A stretch of 64,000 bases of DNA, taken from contig JBDUXZ010000002.1 of the NCBI GenBank assembly GCA_039944855.1, positions 62,001 through 126,000 on the forward strand. The letters run 5' to 3'. Under the pieces are notes generated by a model that had not been told where the DNA came from, did no database searches, and saw only the letters and a list, made by a program, of their open reading frames with translations. The DNA comes from Rhodothermales bacterium. Lineage in GTDB: Bacteria > Bacteroidota > Rhodothermia > Rhodothermales > JANQRZ01. Position numbers and translations under genes: made by a program. Positions 19,451 through 28,320 of the stretch are shown piece by piece. Position 1 is the stretch's first letter; each line of letters starts with the position of its first letter.

Positions 19451-19906
19451 CTAGCCCCGGCCGGTGTGGCCGAAGCCACCCGTTCCACGCGCCGTCTCCT
19501 CTAGCTCGGCTTCGGGCACGAGTTCCACACGTTCGACGCGGGCTACGACGAGCTGGGCGATGCGCTCGCCGCGCTCGACGGTGAACGTCTCGAGCCCGTG
19601 GTTGATGAGGATGACCTTCACCTCGCCCCGGTAGTCGGCGTCGATCGTGCCGGGGCTGTTGAGGACGGTGACGCCGTGCTTCGCGGCGAGGCCGCTTCGG
19701 GGACGGACCTGCCCTTCGGTGCCGAGCGGGAGCGCGAGCTTGAGCCCGGTCGGGAGGAGGGCGTGCGTGCCGGGGGCGAGCGCGACGGGCTCGGTGACGG
19801 CGGCGCGGAGGTCGAGCCCGGCGGAGCCTACGGTGGCCTGCGCGGGGAGGTCGAGCCCTTCGCCGTGGGGGAGGACCTGGACGGGGACGCGGATGGGGTC
19901 GGACAT
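19451..19906 (-). CDS. dut: Deoxyuridine 5'-triphosphate nucleotidohydrolase (dUTPase)
   Basis: The product has 151 residues, the usual length of the homotrimeric enzyme. The five motifs are readable: [38 protein letters not shown]; and the C-terminal P-loop-like [10 protein letters not shown]. It hydrolyses dUTP to dUMP and pyrophosphate, keeping uracil out of DNA and supplying dTMP synthesis. It follows the POT transporter on the minus strand, with a hairpin in the 64-bp spacer. Confidence 0.96.
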   Translation of the reverse strand: MSDPIRVPVQVLPHGEGLDLPAQATVGSAGLDLRAAVTEPVALAPGTHALLPTGLKLALPLGTEGQVRPRSGLAAKHGVTVLNSPGTIDADYRGEVKVILINHGLETFTVERGERIAQLVVARVERVELVPEAELEETARGTGGFGHTGRG

Positions 19907-19920
19907 GGACTGGGGAAATG

Positions 19921-19950
19921 CGTAGGGGCGACCGGCCGGCCGCCCCTACG
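19921..19950. repeat. Perfect intergenic palindrome (gtaggggcg family)
   Basis: The ten-base arms cgtaggggcg and cgcccctacg enclose the palindromic centre accggccggc, so the whole 30 bp is nearly self-complementary. It lies between the transporter gene and dut. No T-run follows in the direction of transcription, so it is not a classical terminator. Related hairpins occur at 43768-43786 and 63059-63120. Confidence 0.8.
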
Positions 19951-19970
19951 GGTCGGGATGGGAACGAGCG

Positions 19971-21581
19971 TCAGTGTGAGATGGCGGCGGCCTCTTCCGA
20001 GCGCGCCATCATCCGCTTGAACGGACCGGCGATGAAGAAGAACACGACGCCTGCCGCAATCGCGATCGACGCGACGAGGCCCATGAACGAGGGAAGTTCG
20101 AGGACTTCGTAGAACGACGCGATGTAGCCGGCGATGAAGTTGCCGACGGAGGCGCCGAGGAACCACACCCCCATCATCAGCGACGAGACGCGGGCCGGGG
20201 CCAACTTCGTCATCGCGCTCAGCCCGACGGGCGAGAGCGTGAGCTCGCCGAGGGTGTGGAGGAGGTACGTCAGTACGAGCCACATCGGCGAGACTTCGGC
20301 GCCGCCGGCTGCGGCGGCCCCGGCCCCGATCATCACGACGAACCCGAGCCCGAGGAGCACGAGGCCGACGCCGAACTTCGTCGGGCTCGACGGGTCCTTC
20401 CCGCGCCGCCCGAGCCACACCCACAGCGCGGCCACGACGGGCGCGATCGTGAAGATGAACAGGGCATTGAGCGACTGGAACCACGCCGCCGGAATCACGC
20501 CGGTGCCGAGCCCCGGGATCCACTGCAGCCAGTCGCCGACGGTGCGGTCGGTGGACTCCTGCGCGAAGAGGTTGAGGCTGGAGCCGGCCTGCTCGAACGC
20601 CGCCCAGAAGACGGCCGCGCCGAGGAAGAGGAGCCCGATGAGGTAGAGCCGCTTCCGCTCGGCGTCGGTCCAGTAGTCGCGTGTGAAGAGCCATCCGAAG
20701 AGGCCGAAGACGATGACGAGCAAGATCACGGTGTAGATCGTCGTGATCGTCTCGGCCGTGGAGGCGATCACGCCCGCCGCCATCAGCCCGCCGAGGACCG
20801 CGATGAGCACGGCGAAGCCGCCGAGCCCTTTGAAGAACGCGCCGCGCGCCGTCGCCTTCTCTCGCTGCGCCTCAGCGGTGAGCGCGCCGACGTTGCCGAG
20901 TTGCTTCCCGAAGAGCACGTAAACGATCATCCCGACCGTCATGCCGACGCCGGCCGCAGCGAAGCCGTAGTGCCAACCGTAGTTGATCGCGAGCGCGCCG
21001 CAGACGAGCGGGGCCGCGAAGGCGCCCATGTTGATCCCCATGTAGAAGATCGTGAAACCGGCGTCGCGCCGGGCGTCCTCGGCCGGGTAGAGCTGCCCGA
21101 CCATCACCGAGATGTTCGGCTTCAAGAGGCCCGTCCCGATCACGATGAGGCCTAGGCCGGAGAAGAAGAAGATCGTCGACGGGATCGCCATCGTGAAGTG
21201 GCCGAGGGCGATGATGATGCCGCCGACGAGGACGGAGCGCCGCTGCCCGAGGATCCGGTCGGCGATCCAGCCGCCGGGGAGGTTCACGAGGTAGACGAGC
21301 GAGGTGTAGAGCCCGTAGATCAGGGCCGAGGTCGCCACGTCGTAGCCCAGCCCGCCGTCGACCGTCGCCGCGGTCATGAACAGGACGAGGAGGGCGCGCA
21401 TCCCGTAGTACGAGAAGCGCTCGAAGAGCTCGGTGAAGAAGAGATTCGAGAGCCCGAGCGGGTGCCCGAAGAAGCGCGTGTCGTTCGCGCCAATCGCGCC
21501 AGAGGCGACGCCTCCGCCGGCAGCGGCGATTTCATGCGCGGCGAGGTCCGTCGAGGCCTCAGCGTTGGGATCTTTTGCCAT
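19971..21581 (-). CDS. Proton-dependent oligopeptide transporter (POT/PTR family, DtpT-like)
   Basis: The product has 536 residues and about 12-14 membrane helices. The family signature E-L-F-E-R-F-S-Y-Y-G-M-R in helix 1 is present, carrying the proton-coupling ExxER element. P-G-G-W-I-A-D-R-I-L-G-Q-R-R follows after helix 2, and the second PTR signature region lies around F-Y-M-G-I-N-M-G-A. It should import di- and tripeptides with protons across the inner membrane. Such a role fits a lineage that secretes peptidases, as seen at 24969. It is upstream of dut on the same strand. Confidence 0.95.
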   Translation of the reverse strand: MAKDPNAEASTDLAAHEIAAAGGGVASGAIGANDTRFFGHPLGLSNLFFTELFERFSYYGMRALLVLFMTAATVDGGLGYDVATSALIYGLYTSLVYLVNLPGGWIADRILGQRRSVLVGGIIIALGHFTMAIPSTIFFFSGLGLIVIGTGLLKPNISVMVGQLYPAEDARRDAGFTIFYMGINMGAFAAPLVCGALAINYGWHYGFAAAGVGMTVGMIVYVLFGKQLGNVGALTAEAQREKATARGAFFKGLGGFAVLIAVLGGLMAAGVIASTAETITTIYTVILLVIVFGLFGWLFTRDYWTDAERKRLYLIGLLFLGAAVFWAAFEQAGSSLNLFAQESTDRTVGDWLQWIPGLGTGVIPAAWFQSLNALFIFTIAPVVAALWVWLGRRGKDPSSPTKFGVGLVLLGLGFVVMIGAGAAAAGGAEVSPMWLVLTYLLHTLGELTLSPVGLSAMTKLAPARVSSLMMGVWFLGASVGNFIAGYIASFYEVLELPSFMGLVASIAIAAGVVFFFIAGPFKRMMARSEEAAAISH

Positions 21582-21729
21582 AGGGGTCTACTCGGTGGGA
21601 AGAGGAAGACAGCGAAGAGGAGACGTCGCCAAGCGAACGGGCAGAAGATAGGAAGAATCCACAGGCCGTGCAGGGCGATCCGGCGTTCCTCCCGGATAGG
21701 CCGCCGGTCTGTCCAGCGAGGTCACACCC

Positions 21730-22701
21730 TCACGCAGCCCCATCGAGCAGTTGGAGCGCGAGGGCGTGCGGGGCGAGAGCGTCGGCACCGAACGCATCGA
21801 GCGCATCGTCGAGCGCGGCCTGCCGCTCAGTTGTCCAGAACCGCCGCTGCCAGTCGGCTTGCACGAGGCGGCGGACGCGGCGGCGCAGCCGGGCTGCCCG
21901 CTTCGCCTCCCACCGGCCGTCGGCGGCCAGCCAGTCGCGGTGTTGCTGCATGGCGTCGGTGAGCGCGTCCAGCCCCTCCGTCTGCGTGGCGACGGTCTTC
22001 ACGACGGGGGGCATCCACGTCGCCTCGTCGTGCGCACGCAGCCGCAGCGTCGAGCGGAGCGCGCCGACGAGCGCGTTGGCGTCGGGGTGGTCGGCCTTGT
22101 TGACGCAGAACACGTCGGCGATCTCCATCAGCCCGGCCTTCATCGCCTGGATCGCGTCGCCGCTCTCGGGCACGAGCACGACGACGACGGTGTCGGCGGC
22201 CTCGGCCACATCGAGTTCGCCCTGCCCCACGCCGACGGTCTCGATGAGCACGCGGTCGAAGCCGGCGGCGTCGAGCACGTCGCACGCCGCCTCGGTCGCT
22301 TCGGAGAGCCCGCCGCCCGCGCCGCGCGCCGCGAGCGAGCGGAAGAACACGCCGTCGTCGCCGAGCCGCTCGCTGAGGCGGACGCGGTCGCCGAGGAGCG
22401 CGCCCCCCGTGAACGGACTCGACGGGTCGACGGCGACGACGCCGATTGTCTGCCCGGCCTCGCGGACGTGCCCGATGAGCCGGTCGGTAAGCGTGGACTT
22501 CCCCGCGCCGGGCGGCCCCGTGATGCCAACGCGCCACGCGCCGCCGGTGTGCGGGTAGAGCGCGTCTACGAGGTCATCGGCCCCTTCAAGGCCGTTCTCG
22601 ACGCGCGTGATGGCGCGGGCGACGGCGCGGCGGTGGCCCGCGAGGACGGCATCGGCGAGGGCGTGAGGGTCGGTGAGGTTCATGGGAGGAAGATGACGCA
22701 C
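21730..22701 (-). CDS. meaB: Methylmalonyl-CoA mutase-associated GTPase MeaB
   Basis: The product has 323 residues. The P-loop is G-P-P-G-A-G-K-S-T-L, followed by V-A-V-D-P-S-S-P-F-T-G-G-A-L-L-G-D-R-V-R, which is diagnostic of the MeaB/ArgK family. E-T-V-G-V-G-Q-G-E-L and N-K-A-D complete the G-protein motifs. It protects and reactivates adenosylcobalamin-dependent methylmalonyl-CoA mutase. The mutase genes are not in this window. The arginine kinase name (ArgK) is an older misassignment for this family. Confidence 0.95.
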   Translation of the reverse strand: MRHLPPMNLTDPHALADAVLAGHRRAVARAITRVENGLEGADDLVDALYPHTGGAWRVGITGPPGAGKSTLTDRLIGHVREAGQTIGVVAVDPSSPFTGGALLGDRVRLSERLGDDGVFFRSLAARGAGGGLSEATEAACDVLDAAGFDRVLIETVGVGQGELDVAEAADTVVVVLVPESGDAIQAMKAGLMEIADVFCVNKADHPDANALVGALRSTLRLRAHDEATWMPPVVKTVATQTEGLDALTDAMQQHRDWLAADGRWEAKRAARLRRRVRRLVQADWQRRFWTTERQAALDDALDAFGADALAPHALALQLLDGAA

Positions 22702-22797
22702 GCGGCGCGCTCCGTGCCCGGCATCGCCATTATCAATCGCAAATTTTCATTTCTTCCCCGCTGCCGCCCCGACCTTAGCAAGCTCGTTACCTCCCCA

Positions 22798-22912
22798 TTG
22801 TCATTGCGAGAAGCGAAGCGACGAAGCAATCTCCCTAGGGAAGCAGGCCGGAAGACCTCTAGAAGTCCTTCGGAGATTGCCGCGTCGGCCTTCGGCCTCC
22901 TCGCAATGACAA
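22798..22912. repeat. 115-bp REP/MITE-like palindromic element
   Basis: The ends are perfect 13-bp inverted repeats, ttgtcattgcgag at 22798-22810 and ctcgcaatgacaa at 22900-22912. A second internal pair, gcaatctcc and ggagattgc, is also perfect. The right half includes gccgcgtcggccttcggcctc, typical of intergenic elements found in many genomes. It lies in the divergent promoter region between meaB and aspS. It has no coding capacity. Confidence 0.85.
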
Positions 22913-22946
22913 CGGGGGATTCTCCTTCGCTCTCCTGGCACTCCCC

Positions 22947-24809
22947 ATGTCCGAACACGCCCCCCGCACGCACACGAACGGCGCGCTCCGCGATGAGCAC
23001 GTCGGCCAGACGGTCACGCTCAAAGGCTGGGTCGACACCCGGCGCGACCTCGGCGGTCTCATCTTCATCGACCTCCGCGACCGCTACGGGCTGACGCAGG
23101 TGGTCTTCTCACCCCAAGTCGCGCAGGCGGCGTACGAGAACGCAGAGAAGCTCCGCACCGAGGCCGTGATCTCCGTCCGCGGCGAGGTCCGCCGGCGCGA
23201 CGCCGACCAGGTCAACCCGAAGCTCGCGACGGGCGAGATCGAGGTGTGGGTGGACGACGTGGAAATCCTCAACACGGCCGAGCCGCTCCCCTTCGTCGTG
23301 ACGGCGCACGAGGAGAAGCAGCAGAACACGAACGAGGAGCTCCGCCTCCAGTACCGCTACCTCGATCTCCGGCGGCCCGCACTCCAACAGAACCTCCTCC
23401 TCCGCTCGAAGCTCTACCAGAGCGTCCGCCGCTACTTCGACGGGCACGACTTCGTCGAGGTCGAGACGCCGGTGCTGATGAAGTCGACGCCGGAGGGCGC
23501 GCGCGACTACCTCGTGCCGAGCCGCGTCCACCCCGGCCAGTTCTACGCGCTCCCGCAATCGCCGCAGACGTACAAGCAGATCCTCATGGTCGCGGGGCTC
23601 GACCGCTACTTCCAGATCGTGAAGTGCTTCCGCGACGAGGACCTCCGCGCCGACCGCCAGCCGGAGTTCACGCAGATCGACGTCGAGATGACGTTCGCGA
23701 CGGAGGAGGGGATCTACGAGATGATGGAGGGCCTGATGGCGCAGGTCTGGCGCGAGCTGAAGGGGACGGAGTTGGAGACGCCGTTCCAGCGGATGCCGTA
23801 CGCCGAGGCGATCCGCCGCTACGGCTCCGACAAGCCCGACCTCCGCTTCGGCCTCGAACTCCACGACGTGTCAGCCGCCTTCGCCGACACCCCGTTCCGC
23901 GTGTTCAGCAACGTCGTCGACGCGGGCGGCGCGATCGTCGCGATCCGCGTGCCGGGCGAGGGCGACCGCGGGCGCGGCGCGATGGACCGGCTCGACAAAG
24001 ACGTCGTCCGCAAGCGGATCGGCGCGGGCGGGCTCGTCTACTTCAAGCTCCCGAGCGACGGCAGCGAGACGTTCTCCTCCGTGAAGTCGGAGGTCCTCCC
24101 GACCGAGTACGTCGACCGCGCGATCGAAGCCGTCGGTGCCGAAGCCGGCGACCTCGTGCTCGTGCTCGCCGGGCCGCAACCGAAAGTGTTCGAGCAGGCC
24201 GGCACGCTCCGCCTCCACCTCGCCGACGAGCTCGGCCTCCTCCCCGACGGTGCCGACGGCCCGTGGCGCTTCCTGTGGGTGACGGACTTCCCGCTCCTCG
24301 AACACGACGCCGACGAGGACCGGTTCTACGCCATGCACCACCCGTTCACGAGCCCGAAGGCCGAGGACATGGCGAAGCTCGACACCGACCCCGGCGCAGT
24401 CCGGGCGCGGGCGTACGACCTCGTCCTCAACGGCTCCGAACTCGGTGGGGGCTCGATCCGGATCCACCGTCGCGAGGTGCAGCAGCAGATGTTCCGCGCC
24501 CTCGGCATCGAGGCGGAGGAGGCGCAGGAGCGATTCGGCTTCCTCCTCGACGCCTTCCGCTACGGCGCGCCGCCCCACGGCGGCATCGCCTTCGGCCTCG
24601 ACCGGATCGTGATGCACCTCACCGGCGCATCGTCGCTGCGAGACGTGATCGCGTTTCCGAAAACGCAGGCGGCGTCGGAGTTGATGAGCCACACGCCGGA
24701 CGCCGTCGACGACCGCCAGCTCCGCGACCTCCACATCCGCACCGTCCTCCCCGACGCCAAAGCGGGCGACGGCTCGGACAAGACGAAGGCGGTGAAGCAG
24801 CCGTCGTAG
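22947..24809 (+). CDS. aspS: Aspartyl-tRNA synthetase
   Basis: The product has 620 residues, of the bacterial long type. An N-terminal OB-fold anticodon-binding domain starts at about residue 18 (V-T-L-K-G-W-V-D-T-R-R-D). The class II catalytic core has motif 2 in F-R-D-E-D-L-R-A-D-R-Q-P-E-F-T-Q and motif 3 in G-I-A-F-G-L-D-R. The bacterial GAD insertion lies between, at about residues 290-420. It charges tRNA-Asp in the cytoplasm. Whether it also acts on tRNA-Asn cannot be decided here. Confidence 0.97.
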   Translation: MSEHAPRTHTNGALRDEHVGQTVTLKGWVDTRRDLGGLIFIDLRDRYGLTQVVFSPQVAQAAYENAEKLRTEAVISVRGEVRRRDADQVNPKLATGEIEVWVDDVEILNTAEPLPFVVTAHEEKQQNTNEELRLQYRYLDLRRPALQQNLLLRSKLYQSVRRYFDGHDFVEVETPVLMKSTPEGARDYLVPSRVHPGQFYALPQSPQTYKQILMVAGLDRYFQIVKCFRDEDLRADRQPEFTQIDVEMTFATEEGIYEMMEGLMAQVWRELKGTELETPFQRMPYAEAIRRYGSDKPDLRFGLELHDVSAAFADTPFRVFSNVVDAGGAIVAIRVPGEGDRGRGAMDRLDKDVVRKRIGAGGLVYFKLPSDGSETFSSVKSEVLPTEYVDRAIEAVGAEAGDLVLVLAGPQPKVFEQAGTLRLHLADELGLLPDGADGPWRFLWVTDFPLLEHDADEDRFYAMHHPFTSPKAEDMAKLDTDPGAVRARAYDLVLNGSELGGGSIRIHRREVQQQMFRALGIEAEEAQERFGFLLDAFRYGAPPHGGIAFGLDRIVMHLTGASSLRDVIAFPKTQAASELMSHTPDAVDDRQLRDLHIRTVLPDAKAGDGSDKTKAVKQPS

Positions 24810-24813
24810 GCTC

Positions 24814-24912
24814 GCGACCCCCTGCCGCGCTCACGGTCACTCGCTACGCTCGTTCCCCACTTTGCGCGGCTGTCCCCCTCGGCGAGGGGGACAGCCCGGT
24901 GCGCCCTGAGCA
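24814..24912. repeat. About 100-bp dispersed repeat with strong hairpin, copy 1
   Basis: The core is a perfect hairpin with 13-bp arms, ggctgtccccctc at 24868-24880 and its complement at 24884-24896, with a 3-base loop. The flanking sequence from gcgacccc to the start of ctgagca matches, in reverse complement, the copy at 57474-57580. It sits between the convergent ends of aspS and the subtilisin gene. It could act as a two-way terminator, although no T-run is present. Confidence 0.75.
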
Positions 24913-24968
24913 AGCGTAGGGACTCGTCCCGGAGCGACTGATGGCGCACCGGGCGGGGGTCCGCTCCG

Positions 24969-27900
24969 CTATCGCAGCAGCGTCATCCGCCGCGTCGCCA
25001 CCACGCCGTCCGCCGAGAACCGCGCGACGTAGACGCCACTGGCGAGCCCGCGCGCATCCCACGTCGCGGTGTGCGACCCGGCCTCGAAGCGCCCCTCGGC
25101 CAGCACCGCCACGCGGCGGCCGAGCGCGTCGAACACCTCCAGCCGCACGTCCGAAGCGCGCGGCAGCGCGTACCGGAGCGTGGTCGACGGCGCGAACGGG
25201 TTGGGGTAGTTCGCCTCCAGCGCGGCCTGATCGGGAATCCCGCTCTCGCTCTCATTCGCGACCGCGTTCCCCATCAGCGCCTCGACCCACATGTGCCAGC
25301 CGTCGTCGGCGTTCTGGAACCACGCCTGCGACATGTTATGCCACGTGTTATCGCTCCACAGCTCCCACTCGAACGGTGAGGGGGCGCCGAGCGACTGCGT
25401 GGCGGCGATCGTGAAGTCGTTCGTGCCGTACGGCGCGGCGTACTCGACGGACACGAAGAACGAGGCCGGGACGGCGACCGGGGCGAACCGGAGTTCCGTG
25501 GCCGGCGATGGCGTGGCCGGATCGCCATCGACCTGCGCATCAGCCAGGGTGTAGGTCTGCGAGAACAGCGGACTGCCCTGCGGGCCCGTCGCTGCCGTGC
25601 CGCCGTAGACCCGGAGCGTGTACGACACGAGCGCCGGGGTCGGCGCGCGCGCGCTGAGGTAGACGTCGACGCCTTCGAGCAGGCCGCCGCCCGGCACCTC
25701 GAACGCGACGGCCTTGCCGAGGTCGGTGAATTCGTTCGTGCCGTGGACGAACCCGCCGCCCTGCGTCGTGAAGGCGTTCTGCGTGTCCGTGTCCGTGAGG
25801 TGCGTAAGCGTCCCGCCGCCCGTTCCGCCTCCCTCGACGGTGAGTGTGACGGGCACCGTGAAGGTCGCCTCGTCCGGGTCGTTCGAGGTGATGACGACGG
25901 TGCCGGTGTACGTCCCGGCCTGCAATCCGACCGCGCTCAGTCCGACGGTCACCGTGCTGCTCGCGCCGGGTGTCGTCGTGCCCGAGCCCGGCGTGACGGC
26001 GATCCACGAGGCCCCGCCGCCCGTGTTGAGCGCCGCGTCGAGCTGGAGACGCGGCCGGGTAAGGCCGTTGCGGGAATCCGTGACGGGGACGCCCGTCGAG
26101 GCGATGGCGTCGAGGATTTCGGTGACGCTGGCCTGCGGGCGCTGGCCCTTCATCACGGCCCACGCCCCGGCGACGTGCGGGGCGGCCATCGAGGTGCCGC
26201 TCAGTTCGCCGAAGACGCCGCCGGGCATCGACGACGTGATGGTCTGGCCGGGCGCGAGCAGGTGGAGGCCGGCCGAGCTGTTCGAGAACGGGGAGATCGC
26301 ATCGACGATCGTCCCGCCGGAGCCGTCCTGCGTGGAGCCGACGCTGACGGCCGTCGAGATGCAGGCCGGCGCGCCCATGGCGTTCGTGAAGCTCTCGTTC
26401 CCCGACGCGATGACGGTCGCGATCCCCGCCGCCCGGAGGTTGTCGATGACGGGCTTGAGCGGGTTGTCGTCGCAGGCGCTCGTGAACTGGCCGCCCCCGA
26501 GGCTCATGTTGGCCGAGGCAATAGCGAACGTGTTGCGCTGGCCGTAGACGTACTCGAGCCCGCGCATCTGGTCCGAGGTCGCGGTGAGGGTGCAGGGAGC
26601 CTGGCCGCCGCAGATCTGCGCGTCGAGGATGGTGGTGAAGACCTGCACGGCGATGAGGCTCGCGTCCCGCCCCACGCCGGAGAACGCGGGGCCACGGCCC
26701 ACGGCGATCCCGGCGACGTGCGTGCCGTGGTTGCATCCGTCGACCCCGCACGGGGCCGCTGCGCCGGGCCCGGTCTGCTGGGTCTGCCCGTTCGGGCAGT
26801 TGGACACGGCCACGCCGGCCTGCGACGATGAGAAGCACGCCTCGGCGACGGCCCGCCCGCCGAAGAACGGGTGCCCCGTGTCGGTGCCCGTGTCGAGCAC
26901 GGCGACGGCCTGCCCCGCGCCGGAGAACCCCTGCTGCCACGCCGCGGGCGCCCCGACGATCGCCGTGCTCTCCGCCAGCGACGTGGGGTAGAGCACGTCC
27001 TCGTGTACGTCGTACACGCCGGGGTCGGCGGCGAGGGCGTCGAGCCCGGCGACGTCCACGGTCATCGCGACGTAGGGCACGGTCTCGAAGGTCTTGACGG
27101 AGCGCACGTCGTAGGCGGCGAGCCGGTCCAGCAGGGCCTCCCGCGCCGAGGCGATCCCTGTCCGCTGCCGGTCCACCGCATCGTTCCGGCCCAACTCCCC
27201 TTCGGGCCGGAACGCCGTGTTCAGCCCGACGATCACGGCGACCGAGCCGGTCCGCCGCGCGGTTTCGCGGAGCGCGGCGAAGTCCGAGACCGCCGGAGCC
27301 GTGCCGTAGCGCTCCGCCACCGGCGGCTCAAGCCCGGCAGGCCGATTGGCGGTGGCCGACGCATTCCATGAGAGCGACCCCGCTCCGGTGTTGCCGATCG
27401 TCAGGTTCAGCGTCGTGGTCGCTCCAGCCGCCAGCGTTGCGCCGAGGCTGGCCGGCGTCACCGCGATGTCCGGCACGTTGCCGCCACCGCCGCCCGAATC
27501 GCCGAGGGCGCGGATCACGAACGCGTCTTGTTGCCCGTTCCCGAGGATGTCCCCGAGCGCGGTCCAGTCGTTCGGCGCACTCGTCCCGCTGAAGAAGCAG
27601 CGGCCGGCGTAGTTGCCGGTGCCCTCGTCGTCCGTGCCCATCGGGAACGGGACGTCGAGGAAGCCGACGACGATGAAGAACGATTCCCCCGCCTGGAAGG
27701 TCGGCGGCGCCGGGTCGAAGCTGACCGCGAGGAGTTGGCCGTTGGGCGCGGGCGCGCTCCCCGAGCCGAAGAACAGGAGGTTGCCGCCGGTGGGGCTGTT
27801 CGGCCCGGCCGCATCGTCGTACACGGCGATCGCGAGGTCCTGCGTCCCCGACTCCGTCCGGTATGCGAAGCGGGTGCCCGTAAGCGTGAAGGCCGAGGAC

Positions 27901-28169
27901 GTCGTGAACCGCGTCGCCGCGTAGAACTCCGTCGCCGCGCCGAAGCCGAGGTAGTCGTCCGGCGTCGCGTTCCGGTCGTCGTAGACGATGGAGTCCGGGG
28001 CGAAGCTGGAGGGCGGCGGGGCGGCGAACGCCTTGGTCAGCGGGATGCTGGCATCTGCCGCCCGGATCGACGGCGCCTCCGCGACGTGGTGCTGTGCGCT
28101 AGCGCGGGGAACGAGCGTGAGTAGGAGCGCGAGAGCGACCCCGAGGGCGCGGGCGGTGAGACCGGACAT
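24969..28169 (-). CDS. Secreted subtilisin-like serine peptidase (S8) with T9SS sorting domain
   Basis: The product has 1066 residues. A signal peptide occupies residues 1-25 (ending R-A-S-A-Q). A beta-rich N-terminal region and an Ig-like segment follow, then a propeptide-like part and the S8 domain. The triad is Asp426 (A-V-L-D-T-G), His481 (N-H-G-T-H-V-A-G) and Ser660 (G-T-S-M-A-A-P-H). A further Ig-like repeat precedes the C-terminal 80 residues (N-Y-P-N-P-F-A-P, then L-E-V-F-D-A-L-G-R-R), a type A T9SS sorting domain. It is therefore expected to be exported to the cell surface or medium to degrade proteins, feeding peptide uptake. Confidence 0.93.
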   Translation of the reverse strand: MSGLTARALGVALALLLTLVPRASAQHHVAEAPSIRAADASIPLTKAFAAPPPSSFAPDSIVYDDRNATPDDYLGFGAATEFYAATRFTTSSAFTLTGTRFAYRTESGTQDLAIAVYDDAAGPNSPTGGNLLFFGSGSAPAPNGQLLAVSFDPAPPTFQAGESFFIVVGFLDVPFPMGTDDEGTGNYAGRCFFSGTSAPNDWTALGDILGNGQQDAFVIRALGDSGGGGGNVPDIAVTPASLGATLAAGATTTLNLTIGNTGAGSLSWNASATANRPAGLEPPVAERYGTAPAVSDFAALRETARRTGSVAVIVGLNTAFRPEGELGRNDAVDRQRTGIASAREALLDRLAAYDVRSVKTFETVPYVAMTVDVAGLDALAADPGVYDVHEDVLYPTSLAESTAIVGAPAAWQQGFSGAGQAVAVLDTGTDTGHPFFGGRAVAEACFSSSQAGVAVSNCPNGQTQQTGPGAAAPCGVDGCNHGTHVAGIAVGRGPAFSGVGRDASLIAVQVFTTILDAQICGGQAPCTLTATSDQMRGLEYVYGQRNTFAIASANMSLGGGQFTSACDDNPLKPVIDNLRAAGIATVIASGNESFTNAMGAPACISTAVSVGSTQDGSGGTIVDAISPFSNSSAGLHLLAPGQTITSSMPGGVFGELSGTSMAAPHVAGAWAVMKGQRPQASVTEILDAIASTGVPVTDSRNGLTRPRLQLDAALNTGGGASWIAVTPGSGTTTPGASSTVTVGLSAVGLQAGTYTGTVVITSNDPDEATFTVPVTLTVEGGGTGGGTLTHLTDTDTQNAFTTQGGGFVHGTNEFTDLGKAVAFEVPGGGLLEGVDVYLSARAPTPALVSYTLRVYGGTAATGPQGSPLFSQTYTLADAQVDGDPATPSPATELRFAPVAVPASFFVSVEYAAPYGTNDFTIAATQSLGAPSPFEWELWSDNTWHNMSQAWFQNADDGWHMWVEALMGNAVANESESGIPDQAALEANYPNPFAPSTTLRYALPRASDVRLEVFDALGRRVAVLAEGRFEAGSHTATWDARGLASGVYVARFSADGVVATRRMTLLR

Positions 28170-28320
28170 GGCAGCGACACGTTGTGATAGAGGAATCCGA
28201 GGCCCGAGCCCCGCTTCTCTATCAGGAACGTGAAGCCGCGCTGCGCCGGATCATCCGGCCTCGCTCGTCCCACCATCCACTTCTGGCGTACGGCTCGATG
28301 ACATCGCGCCCGGTGTTTGG

